The position numbers were made by a program, and so were the translations under genes. A model generated the notes under the pieces. The model saw only the letters and a program-made list of their open reading frames with translations. It was not told the origin of the DNA and did not search any database. This document shows, piece by piece, positions 1 through 5,463 of a stretch of 12,852 nt of DNA (position 1 is the first letter of the stretch; each line of letters begins with the position of its first letter). The stretch lies in assembly GCA_937868035.1 (NCBI GenBank), contig CALMLK010000020.1:1-12852 (forward strand), given 5' to 3'. The DNA is from an uncultured Alphaproteobacteria bacterium (GTDB lineage Bacteria > Pseudomonadota > Alphaproteobacteria > Rhizobiales > Aestuariivirgaceae).

Positions 1-296
1 ATTTCTATGCGGACACCGCAAAGATGGGCCTGCATCAGGACCGTGACGAGCAGGCCCTCTCCGCCCCTGTGGTTTCCGTTTCACTGGGAGACACCGCCCT
101 CTTCCGCATCGGTGGCACGGAGCGGGGCGGCAAGACGCAATCGGTGAAGCTGGCGTCTGGCGATGTCCTCACCTTCGGCGGACCGGCCCGCCTCGCCTAC
201 CACGGCATCGACCGCGTCTACCCCGGCACGTCAACGCTGCTGAAAGATGGCGGGCGGATCAATCTGACACTGCGCCGGGTGACGCCGCCGGCGTGA
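1..296 (+). CDS. alkB: AlkB-type 2-oxoglutarate/Fe(II) dioxygenase, 3' end only
   Basis: This is the C-terminal part of an AlkB-family dioxygenase, which removes alkyl groups from damaged DNA or RNA bases by oxidative demethylation using Fe(II) and 2-oxoglutarate. The gene runs off the left edge; the first complete codon is at base 3. Visible family landmarks, in order, are the YADTAKMGLHQDRDE block with the iron-binding HxD motif (HQD, bases 33-41), the LGDTALFRIGG strand, the distal iron ligand in YHGIDR (His at 201-203), and the C-terminal RINLTLR block (255-275), whose two arginines match the 2-oxoglutarate and substrate contacts of E. coli AlkB. All catalytic residues expected in this half are present, so the visible part looks intact. 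Which AlkB subgroup it belongs to cannot be judged without the N-terminus. Confidence 0.93.
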   Translation, partial: FYADTAKMGLHQDRDEQALSAPVVSVSLGDTALFRIGGTERGGKTQSVKLASGDVLTFGGPARLAYHGIDRVYPGTSTLLKDGGRINLTLRRVTPPA

Positions 297-353
297 TTGC
301 GCGCGGTGAACCAATCCTGCACACTGAATGCCCTGTTCTGTGTGGAGATCGTC

Positions 354-929
354 ATGCGGCTTTCCGGCGTCATCATCCTGCTTTCCTGCCTCACCGTCGC
401 GGCTCATGCCGATGGTGTGCTACCCACGATCATCACGCCTGAGGATACGGCGCGGCTGGCGCAGTTCGATAGCGTGAAGGCCGCGACAGTTGCCGAGGCG
501 CGGGCGAAGGGTGCGCCTGCGGATGTGAAGGTTCTCGATGCGGCGCTGGCGGGAACGCCGCTCAAGACCGAAGACGGTTTTGATGCCACGGGCAAATGGA
601 CGTGCCGCACCATCAAGTTGGGTGGCGGCTTGCCGCTCGTGGTCTATCAACCGTTCAAATGCGTCATCAGCGATGATGGCGCGGGCTGGTTCCTGAAAAA
701 GGTTTCGGGGTCACAGCGCACGCAAGGACGGTTCTACACGGACTCCGCCACGCGCATGATCTATCTCGGGGCGGGGCACATCTGGGATGAGCGCCCGCGC
801 AAGTATGGCGAGAAGGCCGAAGAGAACCAGGTGGCGGTGGTGGAGCGGCTTGGCAAGGACAGGCTGGTGCTGCAGTTCCCCAAGCCTGTCCTCGAATCCG
901 ATTTCGATCTGCTGGTGCTGGAGCGCTGA
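354..929 (+). CDS. Secreted DUF4893-like protein
   Basis: This 191-residue exported protein resembles the DUF4893 family of alphaproteobacterial secreted proteins of unknown function. I chose ATG 354 because a good GGAG ribosome site lies 6 bases upstream (344-347) and the protein then begins directly with a signal peptide; the TTG at 297 would add 19 unsuited residues. The signal peptide (about residues 1-19) has a hydrophobic core and an AHA-D signal-peptidase I site; an LLSC tetrapeptide at 9-12 also loosely fits a lipobox, so a lipoprotein is possible but the segment is short. The mature part has the family-like blocks GKWTCRTIKLGG (80-91), a second cysteine in FKCVISDD (101-108), SGSQRTQGRFY (118-128) and a GxxHxWDExPxxYG segment. 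Cys84 and Cys103 could form a disulfide in the periplasm. It is followed 17 bases later by another gene on the same strand, so the two may be cotranscribed. The function is unknown. Confidence 0.82.
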   Translation: MRLSGVIILLSCLTVAAHADGVLPTIITPEDTARLAQFDSVKAATVAEARAKGAPADVKVLDAALAGTPLKTEDGFDATGKWTCRTIKLGGGLPLVVYQPFKCVISDDGAGWFLKKVSGSQRTQGRFYTDSATRMIYLGAGHIWDERPRKYGEKAEENQVAVVERLGKDRLVLQFPKPVLESDFDLLVLER

Positions 930-946
930 GGCAGCGGTAAGGCGAG

Positions 947-1342
947 ATGAAGATCCTGCAGACTTTCAAGGCATGGGTGCAGCGCACCGATGCCCCACCG
1001 GACAATGACCATGAACTCCGCATCACCACCCCCGTGGCCGCACCAAGCGACGAGGCAGCGGCAGCGCTGGTGAAGGCCCTGACGCAAGCCGTCACCGCTT
1101 CAGGCGCGGGGTGTTTCGATGAGTTTGAGTTGATCGGCGCTGACTCGCTGCTGTGCCTCTATTTCCTCGGTCCCAGCGCCGATGCGCTGCTCACTGCCGT
1201 AACCCCGGTGTTGCGGGCGGAACGCTGGACGCATGGTGCGGAGATCTATCAGGTCTACGGCAATCCCATGGACCCGGCGGCGAAGGAAGTGATCCGTACA
1301 CTGACCTTTGATGCCGGGACCGGCAGCGTGACTGAAGCGTAG
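947..1342 (+). CDS. Uncharacterised 131-residue protein
   Basis: I do not recognise this protein. It starts at ATG 947 behind a purine-rich AAGGCGAG ribosome site and follows the DUF4893-like gene by only 17 bases, which suggests one transcript. There is no signal peptide or membrane segment, so it is probably cytosolic. The sequence is acidic to neutral: a helix-like alanine-rich stretch (about 32-53, APSDEAAAALVKALTQAV), a predicted strand-rich middle with FDEFELIGADSLLCLYFLGPSADALL (about 57-82), then a PVLRAERWTHGAEIYQVYG segment (about 86-104). The alternation of helix and strand with a GPSADAL turn suggests a small alpha/beta (ferredoxin-like) fold, which is inference only. Coding bias and the clean start make it a real gene. 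Confidence 0.75.
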   Translation: MKILQTFKAWVQRTDAPPDNDHELRITTPVAAPSDEAAAALVKALTQAVTASGAGCFDEFELIGADSLLCLYFLGPSADALLTAVTPVLRAERWTHGAEIYQVYGNPMDPAAKEVIRTLTFDAGTGSVTEA

Positions 1343-1348
1343 GACTCG

Positions 1349-1375
1349 CAAAATGGCCCGCGTGATGCGGGCCAT
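1349..1375 (-). terminator. Hairpin terminator after the DUF1508 gene
   Basis: A perfect 9-base-pair stem (ATGGCCCGC at 1353-1361, GCGGGCCAT at 1367-1375) closes a 5-base loop. Read on the minus strand the stem runs directly into TTTTG, as expected for a rho-independent terminator of the DUF1508 gene, which ends 45 bases upstream of it at 1421. On the plus strand the stem is followed by GATGATCC with no T run, so it should be a weaker stop for the 947-1342 gene that converges on it. Confidence 0.7.
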
Positions 1376-1420
1376 GATGATCCAGTTGTGAAGCTGATCC
1401 GAGACGGAACGCGGGGGGCC

Positions 1421-1726
1421 TCAGCCCTTCCAGCCGTTCATCTTCGCGTTGTTCTTGGCGTTGGCGGGAGAGGAGAAGGCTTCCGTCGACTTGCCCACCT
1501 GCTTGCCGTTCGCCGTGGAGAAGCAGCGCCAGCGGTTCTTGCCGGCCTTGTCCTTGTAGAATTCCCACTTGTCGTTGGCGGTGTTGCGGTTGGCGTTGGC
1601 TTCGCAATCCTTCCTGGCGGCGTAGCTTTCCGACGAGGCGCCGACGATTTCGCCGTTGGAGGCGGTACGGCGCCAGCGGAATTCGCCCTTCTTGTCCTTG
1701 TAGATGTTGAGCGTGTAGTCAGCCAT
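1421..1726 (-). CDS. DUF1508 (YegP-like) protein with two tandem repeats
   Basis: This 101-residue protein consists of two copies of the DUF1508/YegP domain. Copy 1 (about residues 4-50) has YTLNIYKDKKGEFRWRR, NGEIVGASSESY and a KxxxxANANRN helix; copy 2 (about 54-99) has WEFYKDKAGKNRWRCFS, NGKQVGKSTEAF and NAKNNAKMNG. The signature is the aromatic-Y-K-D-x-x-G-x-x-R-W-R strand followed by NG-x-x-V/I. The domain is widespread in bacteria but its biochemical role is not established. The start at 1726 is preferred to the ATG at 1732 because the AGGGGA ribosome site (1733-1738) sits 6 bases before 1726 and abuts 1732. No signal peptide is seen. It lies downstream of grpE on the same strand across a 119-base gap that looks like it carries its own control region, so it is probably not a core member of the hrcA-grpE unit. 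Confidence 0.87.
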   Translation of the reverse strand: MADYTLNIYKDKKGEFRWRRTASNGEIVGASSESYAARKDCEANANRNTANDKWEFYKDKAGKNRWRCFSTANGKQVGKSTEAFSSPANAKNNAKMNGWKG

Positions 1727-1732
1727 GGTCAT

Positions 1733-1738
1733 TCCCCT
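1733..1738 (-). promoter_or_regulatory. Ribosome binding site that sets the DUF1508 start
   Basis: AGGGGA on the minus strand lies 6 bases upstream of the ATG at 1726 and touches the ATG at 1732. The spacing selects the inner ATG (protein MADYTL...) over the outer one (MTMADYTL...). Confidence 0.6.
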
Positions 1739-1819
1739 GATGTGGATTTTGGCCCCCGCAACATTGTTCGGGCCCGCAACACACAGCTGTCCAGCGGGGT
1801 GCACCAGGTTCTCAACAGG

Positions 1820-1846
1820 AAAAAGGGATAACGGAGAAGTGCCCTT
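1820..1846 (-). terminator. Weak candidate terminator after grpE
   Basis: Read on the minus strand, AAGGG (1842-1846) can pair with CCCTT (1823-1827) across a 14-base loop, and the 3' arm runs into a run of five T (1820-1824). The stem is short, the loop is large and the first arm starts at the grpE stop codon, so this may be only a partial stop that lets some transcription through to the DUF1508 gene. Confidence 0.3.
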
Positions 1847-2439
1847 CAGGAGGCCTTGGCCACGCCGACGAGGGCGGGACGCAGGCAGCGTTCGCCCACC
1901 GCATAGCCCGCCTGGACTTCCTGCATCACGGTGCCCGGCGGCTTTTCAGCTGTCGGCACTTCGAACATGGCCTGATGGAAGTTGGGGTCGAACTTGGCGC
2001 CCACTGTTTCCAGCTTGCGGATATTGTGACGCTGGAAGACCGAATGCAATTCGCGCTCGGTCATCTCGATGCCTTCGAGGAAGCGCTGGGTCTTGTCGTC
2101 CATGCCGAGGCGGTCGTCGGGCCCCACGGTGGCCAGGGCGCGGCCCAGGGTATCGGCAACGGACAGCAGGTCGCGGGCGAAGTTCGAGGCGGCATAAAGG
2201 GTGGCCTCCGCCTTTTCGCGCTCGAGACGCTTTTTTGTGTTCTCGGATTCAGCGGCAAAGCGCAGCAGGCGGTCCTTGCCTGCGGCCACTTCTTCCTTCA
2301 GCGCGGCGATTTCCGCATCGCGCGGGTCGGCTTCCGGCTCCAGCAGCGTATCGGCCTCGGCGCGGGCCAGCAGTTCGTCGGCCGCAGCTTCGAGATCGGC
2401 GCTGGCCTGTCCGTTGGCCTGAGAAGGAGTGTCGTTCAT
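1846..2439 (-). CDS. grpE: GrpE, nucleotide exchange factor of DnaK
   Basis: GrpE is the cytosolic partner of the DnaK/DnaJ chaperone; it makes DnaK release ADP so that the chaperone can cycle. The 197-residue product has the family layout: an acidic, disordered N-terminal tail (1-40), a long coiled-coil helix (about 41-100, DAEIAALKEEVAAGKDRLLR...), the helical bundle, and the C-terminal beta domain with FDPNFHQAM (150-158), GTVMQEVQAGY (169-179) and RCLRPALVGV (184-193), all matching GrpE signatures. ATG 2439 was chosen because it gives the usual acidic tail and has GGAAGA 7 bases upstream; the in-frame extension to 2493 would run through a likely promoter. It lies 123 bases downstream of hrcA on the same strand, the arrangement common in alphaproteobacteria. 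dnaK and dnaJ are not in the window. Confidence 0.97.
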   Translation of the reverse strand: MNDTPSQANGQASADLEAAADELLARAEADTLLEPEADPRDAEIAALKEEVAAGKDRLLRFAAESENTKKRLEREKAEATLYAASNFARDLLSVADTLGRALATVGPDDRLGMDDKTQRFLEGIEMTERELHSVFQRHNIRKLETVGAKFDPNFHQAMFEVPTAEKPPGTVMQEVQAGYAVGERCLRPALVGVAKAS

Positions 2440-2469
2440 GTCGTCTTCCGCAATGTCGTGGATTTTGGC

Positions 2470-2501
2470 CGCATATCGGGGTTTGCAGCGCAAAAATCAA
2501 G
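2470..2501 (-). promoter_or_regulatory. Candidate heat-shock (sigma-32) promoter of grpE
   Basis: On the minus strand CTTG (2498-2501) is separated by 18 bases from CCGATATGCG (2470-2479). Against the alphaproteobacterial heat-shock pattern as I recall it (CTTG, 17-18 bases, CYTATNTNNG) there is one mismatch in the downstream box. Transcription would start near 2463, giving a leader of about 24 bases that contains the grpE ribosome site. The position between hrcA and grpE fits a separate heat-inducible promoter for grpE. This is a pattern match by eye. Confidence 0.45.
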
Positions 2502-2562
2502 TGAAGAGCTTGCCCGCGGCGCAGCGGCAAGACACGCCGAAGCCCGGCAGTGGACTTTCACG

Positions 2563-3651
2563 TCAGGAAATCAGGCGTCCCACGACCTTGGCGGTATAGT
2601 CCACCATGGGAATGATGCGGGCATAGTTGAGGCGGGTTGGCCCGATGATGCCAAGCACACCCACGATTTTTTCCTGATCATTGCGCAAGGGGGCGGCCAC
2701 CAGCGAAGACCCCGAGAGCGAGAACAACCGGTTTTCAGACCCGATGAAGATGCGCACGCCATCGGCATTCTCGGCGAGGCCCAGGAGTTCGGCCAGATCA
2801 CGCTTGTTCTCGATGTCGTCGAACAGCCGGCGCATGCGGTCGAGGTCGGTGACCGCGCTGGCGTTCTCCAGGAGGTTCGCCTGTCCGCGCACGATGAGCG
2901 AACGGTTGTCGCTCGCCGCATCACCGCCCCAGACGGCGAGGCCATCCTGCACGAGGCGGGCGGAAAGCTCGTCCAGTTCGGCGCGAAGGTTCTGCACCTC
3001 CTGCGTGATCAGGTTCTGCACCTCATCCAGCGACCGCCCCTGCGCCACGCTGGAGAGATAATTGGTAGCACGGATGAAGGCGGCGGCGGGCAATCCGGTG
3101 GGCACATCCACCACACGGTTTTCAACCGTGCCATCCTCGCCCACCAGAATCACCAGGGCGCGGCCAGAGCCGAGGTTGACGAATTCGATGTGCTTCAGCC
3201 GCGTGTTGAGCTTGGGCGCCAGCACGACTCCGGCGCATTGCGACAGGCCCGAGAGCAGCGTCGTCGCCTCGCCCAGCACGTCTTCGGTGCGGCGCTGGCG
3301 GTTGGAGGCGCGGATCTGGGCATCAATGGAGGCCCGCTCGGAAGGACTGATCGCCCCCACTTCGAGAAGCGAGTCCACGAAAAAGCGCAGGCCCACCTCC
3401 GTGGGCACGCGCCCAGCCGAGGTGTGCGGGGCGTGGACCAGCCCAGCCTCCTCCAGGTCGCTCATGACATTCCGCACCGAGGCGGGCGAGAGCGAGGTGG
3501 GCAAGACCTTGGAAATGGTGCGCGAGCCCACGGGTTCGCCGGTCCTCAGGCAGGTTACAACCAGACGCCGGAAAACGTCGCCTCTCCGCTGGTCGAGGCC
3601 CACGATCCCGGGCATCTTTTCAACCAGGGGCTTGGCCGGAAGCAGGGTCAT
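2563..3651 (-). CDS. hrcA: HrcA, heat-inducible transcription repressor
   Basis: HrcA represses chaperone operons (mainly groESL in alphaproteobacteria) by binding the CIRCE inverted repeat, and is kept active by GroEL. Taking ATG 3651 the product has 362 residues, near the family norm. An N-terminal winged helix domain is clear (about 20-90: LDQRRGDVFRRLV, TGEPVGSRTISK, SPASVRNVMSDLEEAGL, PHTSAGRVPTEVGLRFFVD), followed by the effector-type domain with LSQCAGVVLAPKL, HIEFVNLGSGRALVILV, VENRVVD, the SLIVRGQANLLE block, VRIFIGSENRLFSLSGSSLVAAP, and GVLGIIGPTRLNYARIIPMVDYTAKVVGRL at the end. The start is uncertain: TTG 3687 is unlikely because it coincides with a -35 box, ATG 3651 would be almost leaderless, and ATG 3615 (350 residues) would leave a 36-base leader but has only a weak ribosome site. 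It is divergent from rph and precedes grpE. Confidence 0.96.
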   Translation of the reverse strand: MTLLPAKPLVEKMPGIVGLDQRRGDVFRRLVVTCLRTGEPVGSRTISKVLPTSLSPASVRNVMSDLEEAGLVHAPHTSAGRVPTEVGLRFFVDSLLEVGAISPSERASIDAQIRASNRQRRTEDVLGEATTLLSGLSQCAGVVLAPKLNTRLKHIEFVNLGSGRALVILVGEDGTVENRVVDVPTGLPAAAFIRATNYLSSVAQGRSLDEVQNLITQEVQNLRAELDELSARLVQDGLAVWGGDAASDNRSLIVRGQANLLENASAVTDLDRMRRLFDDIENKRDLAELLGLAENADGVRIFIGSENRLFSLSGSSLVAAPLRNDQEKIVGVLGIIGPTRLNYARIIPMVDYTAKVVGRLIS

Positions 3652-3658
3652 GCCGGGA

Positions 3659-3687
3659 AAGATAGAAAGCGGCTTGGCCTTGGTCAA
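3659..3687 (-). promoter_or_regulatory. Candidate vegetative promoter of hrcA
   Basis: On the minus strand TTGACC (3682-3687, five of six matches to the -35 consensus) is followed after exactly 17 bases by TATCTT (3659-3664, four of six matches to -10). Transcription would start near 3652, at or just before ATG 3651. The boxes lie inside the longest open frame of hrcA, which supports a start at 3651 or 3615. No CIRCE repeat (TTAGCACTC, 9 bases, GAGTGCTAA) is visible here. Confidence 0.45.
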
Positions 3688-3731
3688 TGTTTGCGGCTAA
3701 ACCGCCGCTTTCATCGAAAGGGAAGACCATC

Positions 3732-4445
3732 ATGCGTCCATCGGGGCGGAAAACAGACCAGTTGCGCGCCGTGAGTTTCACGCGCGGATTCACAAAGCAT
3801 GCGGAAGGTTCGTGCCTCGTCAAATTCGGCGATACCCACGTGCTGGTGACAGCCTCGCTCGACGAAAAGGTGCCGCCATGGCTGAAGGGCCAGGGCAAGG
3901 GCTGGGTCACGGCGGAATACGGCATGCTGCCCCGCGCCACCCATGACCGCACCCGCCGCGAGGCGGCGAGCGGAAAGCAGTCCGGCCGCACACAGGAAAT
4001 CCAGCGCCTCATCGGCCGCGCGTTGCGCGCCGTGGTTGATCTCAAGGCACTGGGCGAACGGCAGATCACGCTGGACTGCGACGTGCTTCAGGCCGACGGC
4101 GGCACGCGTACGGCCGCCATCACAGGCTCGTGGGTGGCACTGCACGATTGCATCGGCGTGATGATGAAGCGGGGACTTCTGCCGGCCTCGCCGCTTCGCG
4201 ACCATGTCGCCGCGATCTCCTGCGGCATCCATGGCGGTGAAGCGGTACTCGACCTCGACTACATCGAAGATTCCTCGGCTGGAACCGACGCCAATTTCGT
4301 GATGACGGGCAAGGGCGGCATCGTGGAAATCCAGGGCACGGCGGAGGGCGAACCCTTCAGCGAAGCCATGCTGCACGACCTGCTGGCCCTGGCCAAGCAG
4401 GGCATTGCCGACCTTGTGGCATTGCAGAAGCTGGCGATTGCGTGA
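3732..4445 (+). CDS. rph: Ribonuclease PH
   Basis: RNase PH is a cytosolic phosphate-dependent exoribonuclease that trims the 3' end of tRNA precursors to expose CCA; it works as a hexamer. The 237-residue product has the full family length and begins with the canonical [12 protein letters not shown]. Other blocks are [23 protein letters not shown] (17-38), [23 protein letters not shown] (48-70), [22 protein letters not shown] (75-96), [19 protein letters not shown] (114-132, phosphate-binding region) and [20 protein letters not shown] (173-192, the acidic active-site segment). ATG 3732 has AAGGGAAG upstream at normal spacing and removes a 15-residue extension that is not part of the family. 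It opens a four-gene overlapping operon; its TGA shares a base with the next ATG (TGATG at 4443-4447). Confidence 0.98.
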   Translation: MRPSGRKTDQLRAVSFTRGFTKHAEGSCLVKFGDTHVLVTASLDEKVPPWLKGQGKGWVTAEYGMLPRATHDRTRREAASGKQSGRTQEIQRLIGRALRAVVDLKALGERQITLDCDVLQADGGTRTAAITGSWVALHDCIGVMMKRGLLPASPLRDHVAAISCGIHGGEAVLDLDYIEDSSAGTDANFVMTGKGGIVEIQGTAEGEPFSEAMLHDLLALAKQGIADLVALQKLAIA

Positions 4446-4843
4446 TGCGGGCCGGGCCTCTCCTTGAAACTGTTCTGTATGCGGATGATATATCCGCCGC
4501 GCGGCGGTTCTATGGAGAGGTCCTTGGCCTTGAGACCTATCGTGCCATGGCGGAGCGGTTTGCCTTCTTCCGCTGTGGGGAACAGATGCTGCTGGTGTTC
4601 AACCCCGCCTTCACCCGGACGCAGACGGGCGATGGTCCGCCGGCGCATGGTGCATCAGGGGCGGGGCATGTGTGTTTCCGCGCCAGCCCAGCCGAACAGG
4701 CGGCGTGGAAAGACCAACTCGCCGCCCACGGTTTCGCCATCGAAAGAGTGATGGACTGGCCGGGCGGCGGGCAATCCTTTTATGTGCGCGACCCGGCGGG
4801 CAATTCCGTCGAGTTTGCCGAAGCGAGAATTTGGAAGCTGTGA
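4445..4843 (+). CDS. VOC/glyoxalase-fold protein
   Basis: This 132-residue protein belongs to the vicinal oxygen chelate (glyoxalase/bleomycin resistance/dioxygenase) fold. Two beta-alpha-beta-beta-beta modules are readable: LLETVLYADDISAARRFYGEVLGL (6-29) ... FAFFRCGEQMLLVFNP (39-54), and GHVCFRA (74-80) ... AAWKDQLAAHGFAIERVMDWPGGGQSFYVRDPAGNSVEFAE (86-126). Possible metal ligands are Glu8, His75 and Glu123; the first position is a Glu where many relatives have His. The substrate is unknown: homologues include glyoxalase I, dioxygenases and drug-binding proteins, and this one is not assignable by sequence alone. ATG 4445 overlaps the rph stop and its own TGA overlaps the rdgB ATG (TGATG at 4841-4845), so translation is probably coupled on both sides. 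ATG 4445 is preferred to the GTG at 4442. Confidence 0.92.
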   Translation: MRAGPLLETVLYADDISAARRFYGEVLGLETYRAMAERFAFFRCGEQMLLVFNPAFTRTQTGDGPPAHGASGAGHVCFRASPAEQAAWKDQLAAHGFAIERVMDWPGGGQSFYVRDPAGNSVEFAEARIWKL

Positions 4844-5463
4844 TGACGAAAAGCCTCAAGGGGGAAACCCTGCTCATTGCCACCCACAACAAAGGCAAGC
4901 TGGACGAGTTCCGGCAGATCTTTGCGCCGCTCGGCGTTACCGTGACGAGCGCCGGAGAGCGGGGGTTGGCAGAGCCTGCGGAAACGGAGAGCACCTTCAT
5001 CGGCAACGCGCGCATCAAGGCCAAGGCGGCGATGGAGGCCTCGGGTCTCATCACGATCGCCGATGACTCCGGCTTGTGCGTCGATGCGCTGGATGGCGCA
5101 CCTGGCGTCTACACCGCCGACTGGGCGGGGCCGTCGCGTGACTGGACCATGGCGATGCGCACGGTGGAGGAGAAGTTGCAGGCGCGCGGGGCGACATCGC
5201 CCGACAAGCGCGGCGCCACGTTCAACTGCACGCTTGTGGTGCTGTGGCCAGATGGCACCGAGCGGGTGTTCGTGGGCCAGGCGCCTGGCCACCTCACCTG
5301 GCCGCCGCGTGGGGCGCTGGGGCATGGCTATGATCCGATGTTCGTTCCCGATGGGCAGGCCAGTGCAGGCACGAAGACATTCGCCGAACTGACGCCAGCT
5401 GAAAAGAATGCCATCTCGCACCGGGCGCGGGCGCTGGCCTTGCTGATGAAGGATCTCTTGTGA
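4843..5463 (+). CDS. rdgB: RdgB/HAM1 non-canonical purine NTP pyrophosphatase
   Basis: RdgB hydrolyses ITP, dITP and XTP to the monophosphate plus pyrophosphate, keeping deaminated purines out of DNA and RNA. The 206-residue product is of typical length. It shows the nucleotide-binding start LLIATHNKGKLDEF (10-23), GNARIKAKAA (54-63), the catalytic ADDSGLCVDALDGAPGVY (73-90, Asp75 being the expected general base), GHGYDPMFVPDG (160-171) and KNAISHR (188-194). The motif after GVY reads TADWAG where enterobacterial enzymes have SARYAG; this is a usual alphaproteobacterial variant. ATG 4843 overlaps the stop of the VOC gene; the in-frame region upstream is just the VOC gene in another frame. The TGA end (5461-5463) overlaps the hemW GTG. 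Confidence 0.97.
   Translation: MTKSLKGETLLIATHNKGKLDEFRQIFAPLGVTVTSAGERGLAEPAETESTFIGNARIKAKAAMEASGLITIADDSGLCVDALDGAPGVYTADWAGPSRDWTMAMRTVEEKLQARGATSPDKRGATFNCTLVVLWPDGTERVFVGQAPGHLTWPPRGALGHGYDPMFVPDGQASAGTKTFAELTPAEKNAISHRARALALLMKDLL

Noticed and set aside
297..353. TTG start at 297 for the DUF4893-like protein
   Set aside because: It would bury the signal peptide behind 19 residues, whereas ATG 354 has a GGAG ribosome site and begins the signal peptide.
1388..1831. 147-residue open frame on the plus strand opposite the DUF1508 gene
   Set aside because: The minus-strand tandem DUF1508 repeats explain the coding signal, and the Val/Gly/Ala-rich translation is shadow-like.
2509..2531. 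CTTGCC/GGCAAG hairpin between hrcA and grpE as a terminator
   Set aside because: On the minus strand the T run is about ten bases from the stem and overlaps the candidate grpE promoter, so termination is not supported.
1975..3774. 599-residue open frame on the plus strand opposite grpE and hrcA
   Set aside because: It is antisense to two well-recognised genes; its His/Gly/Gln/Arg-rich composition is the usual shadow of high-G+C coding sequence.
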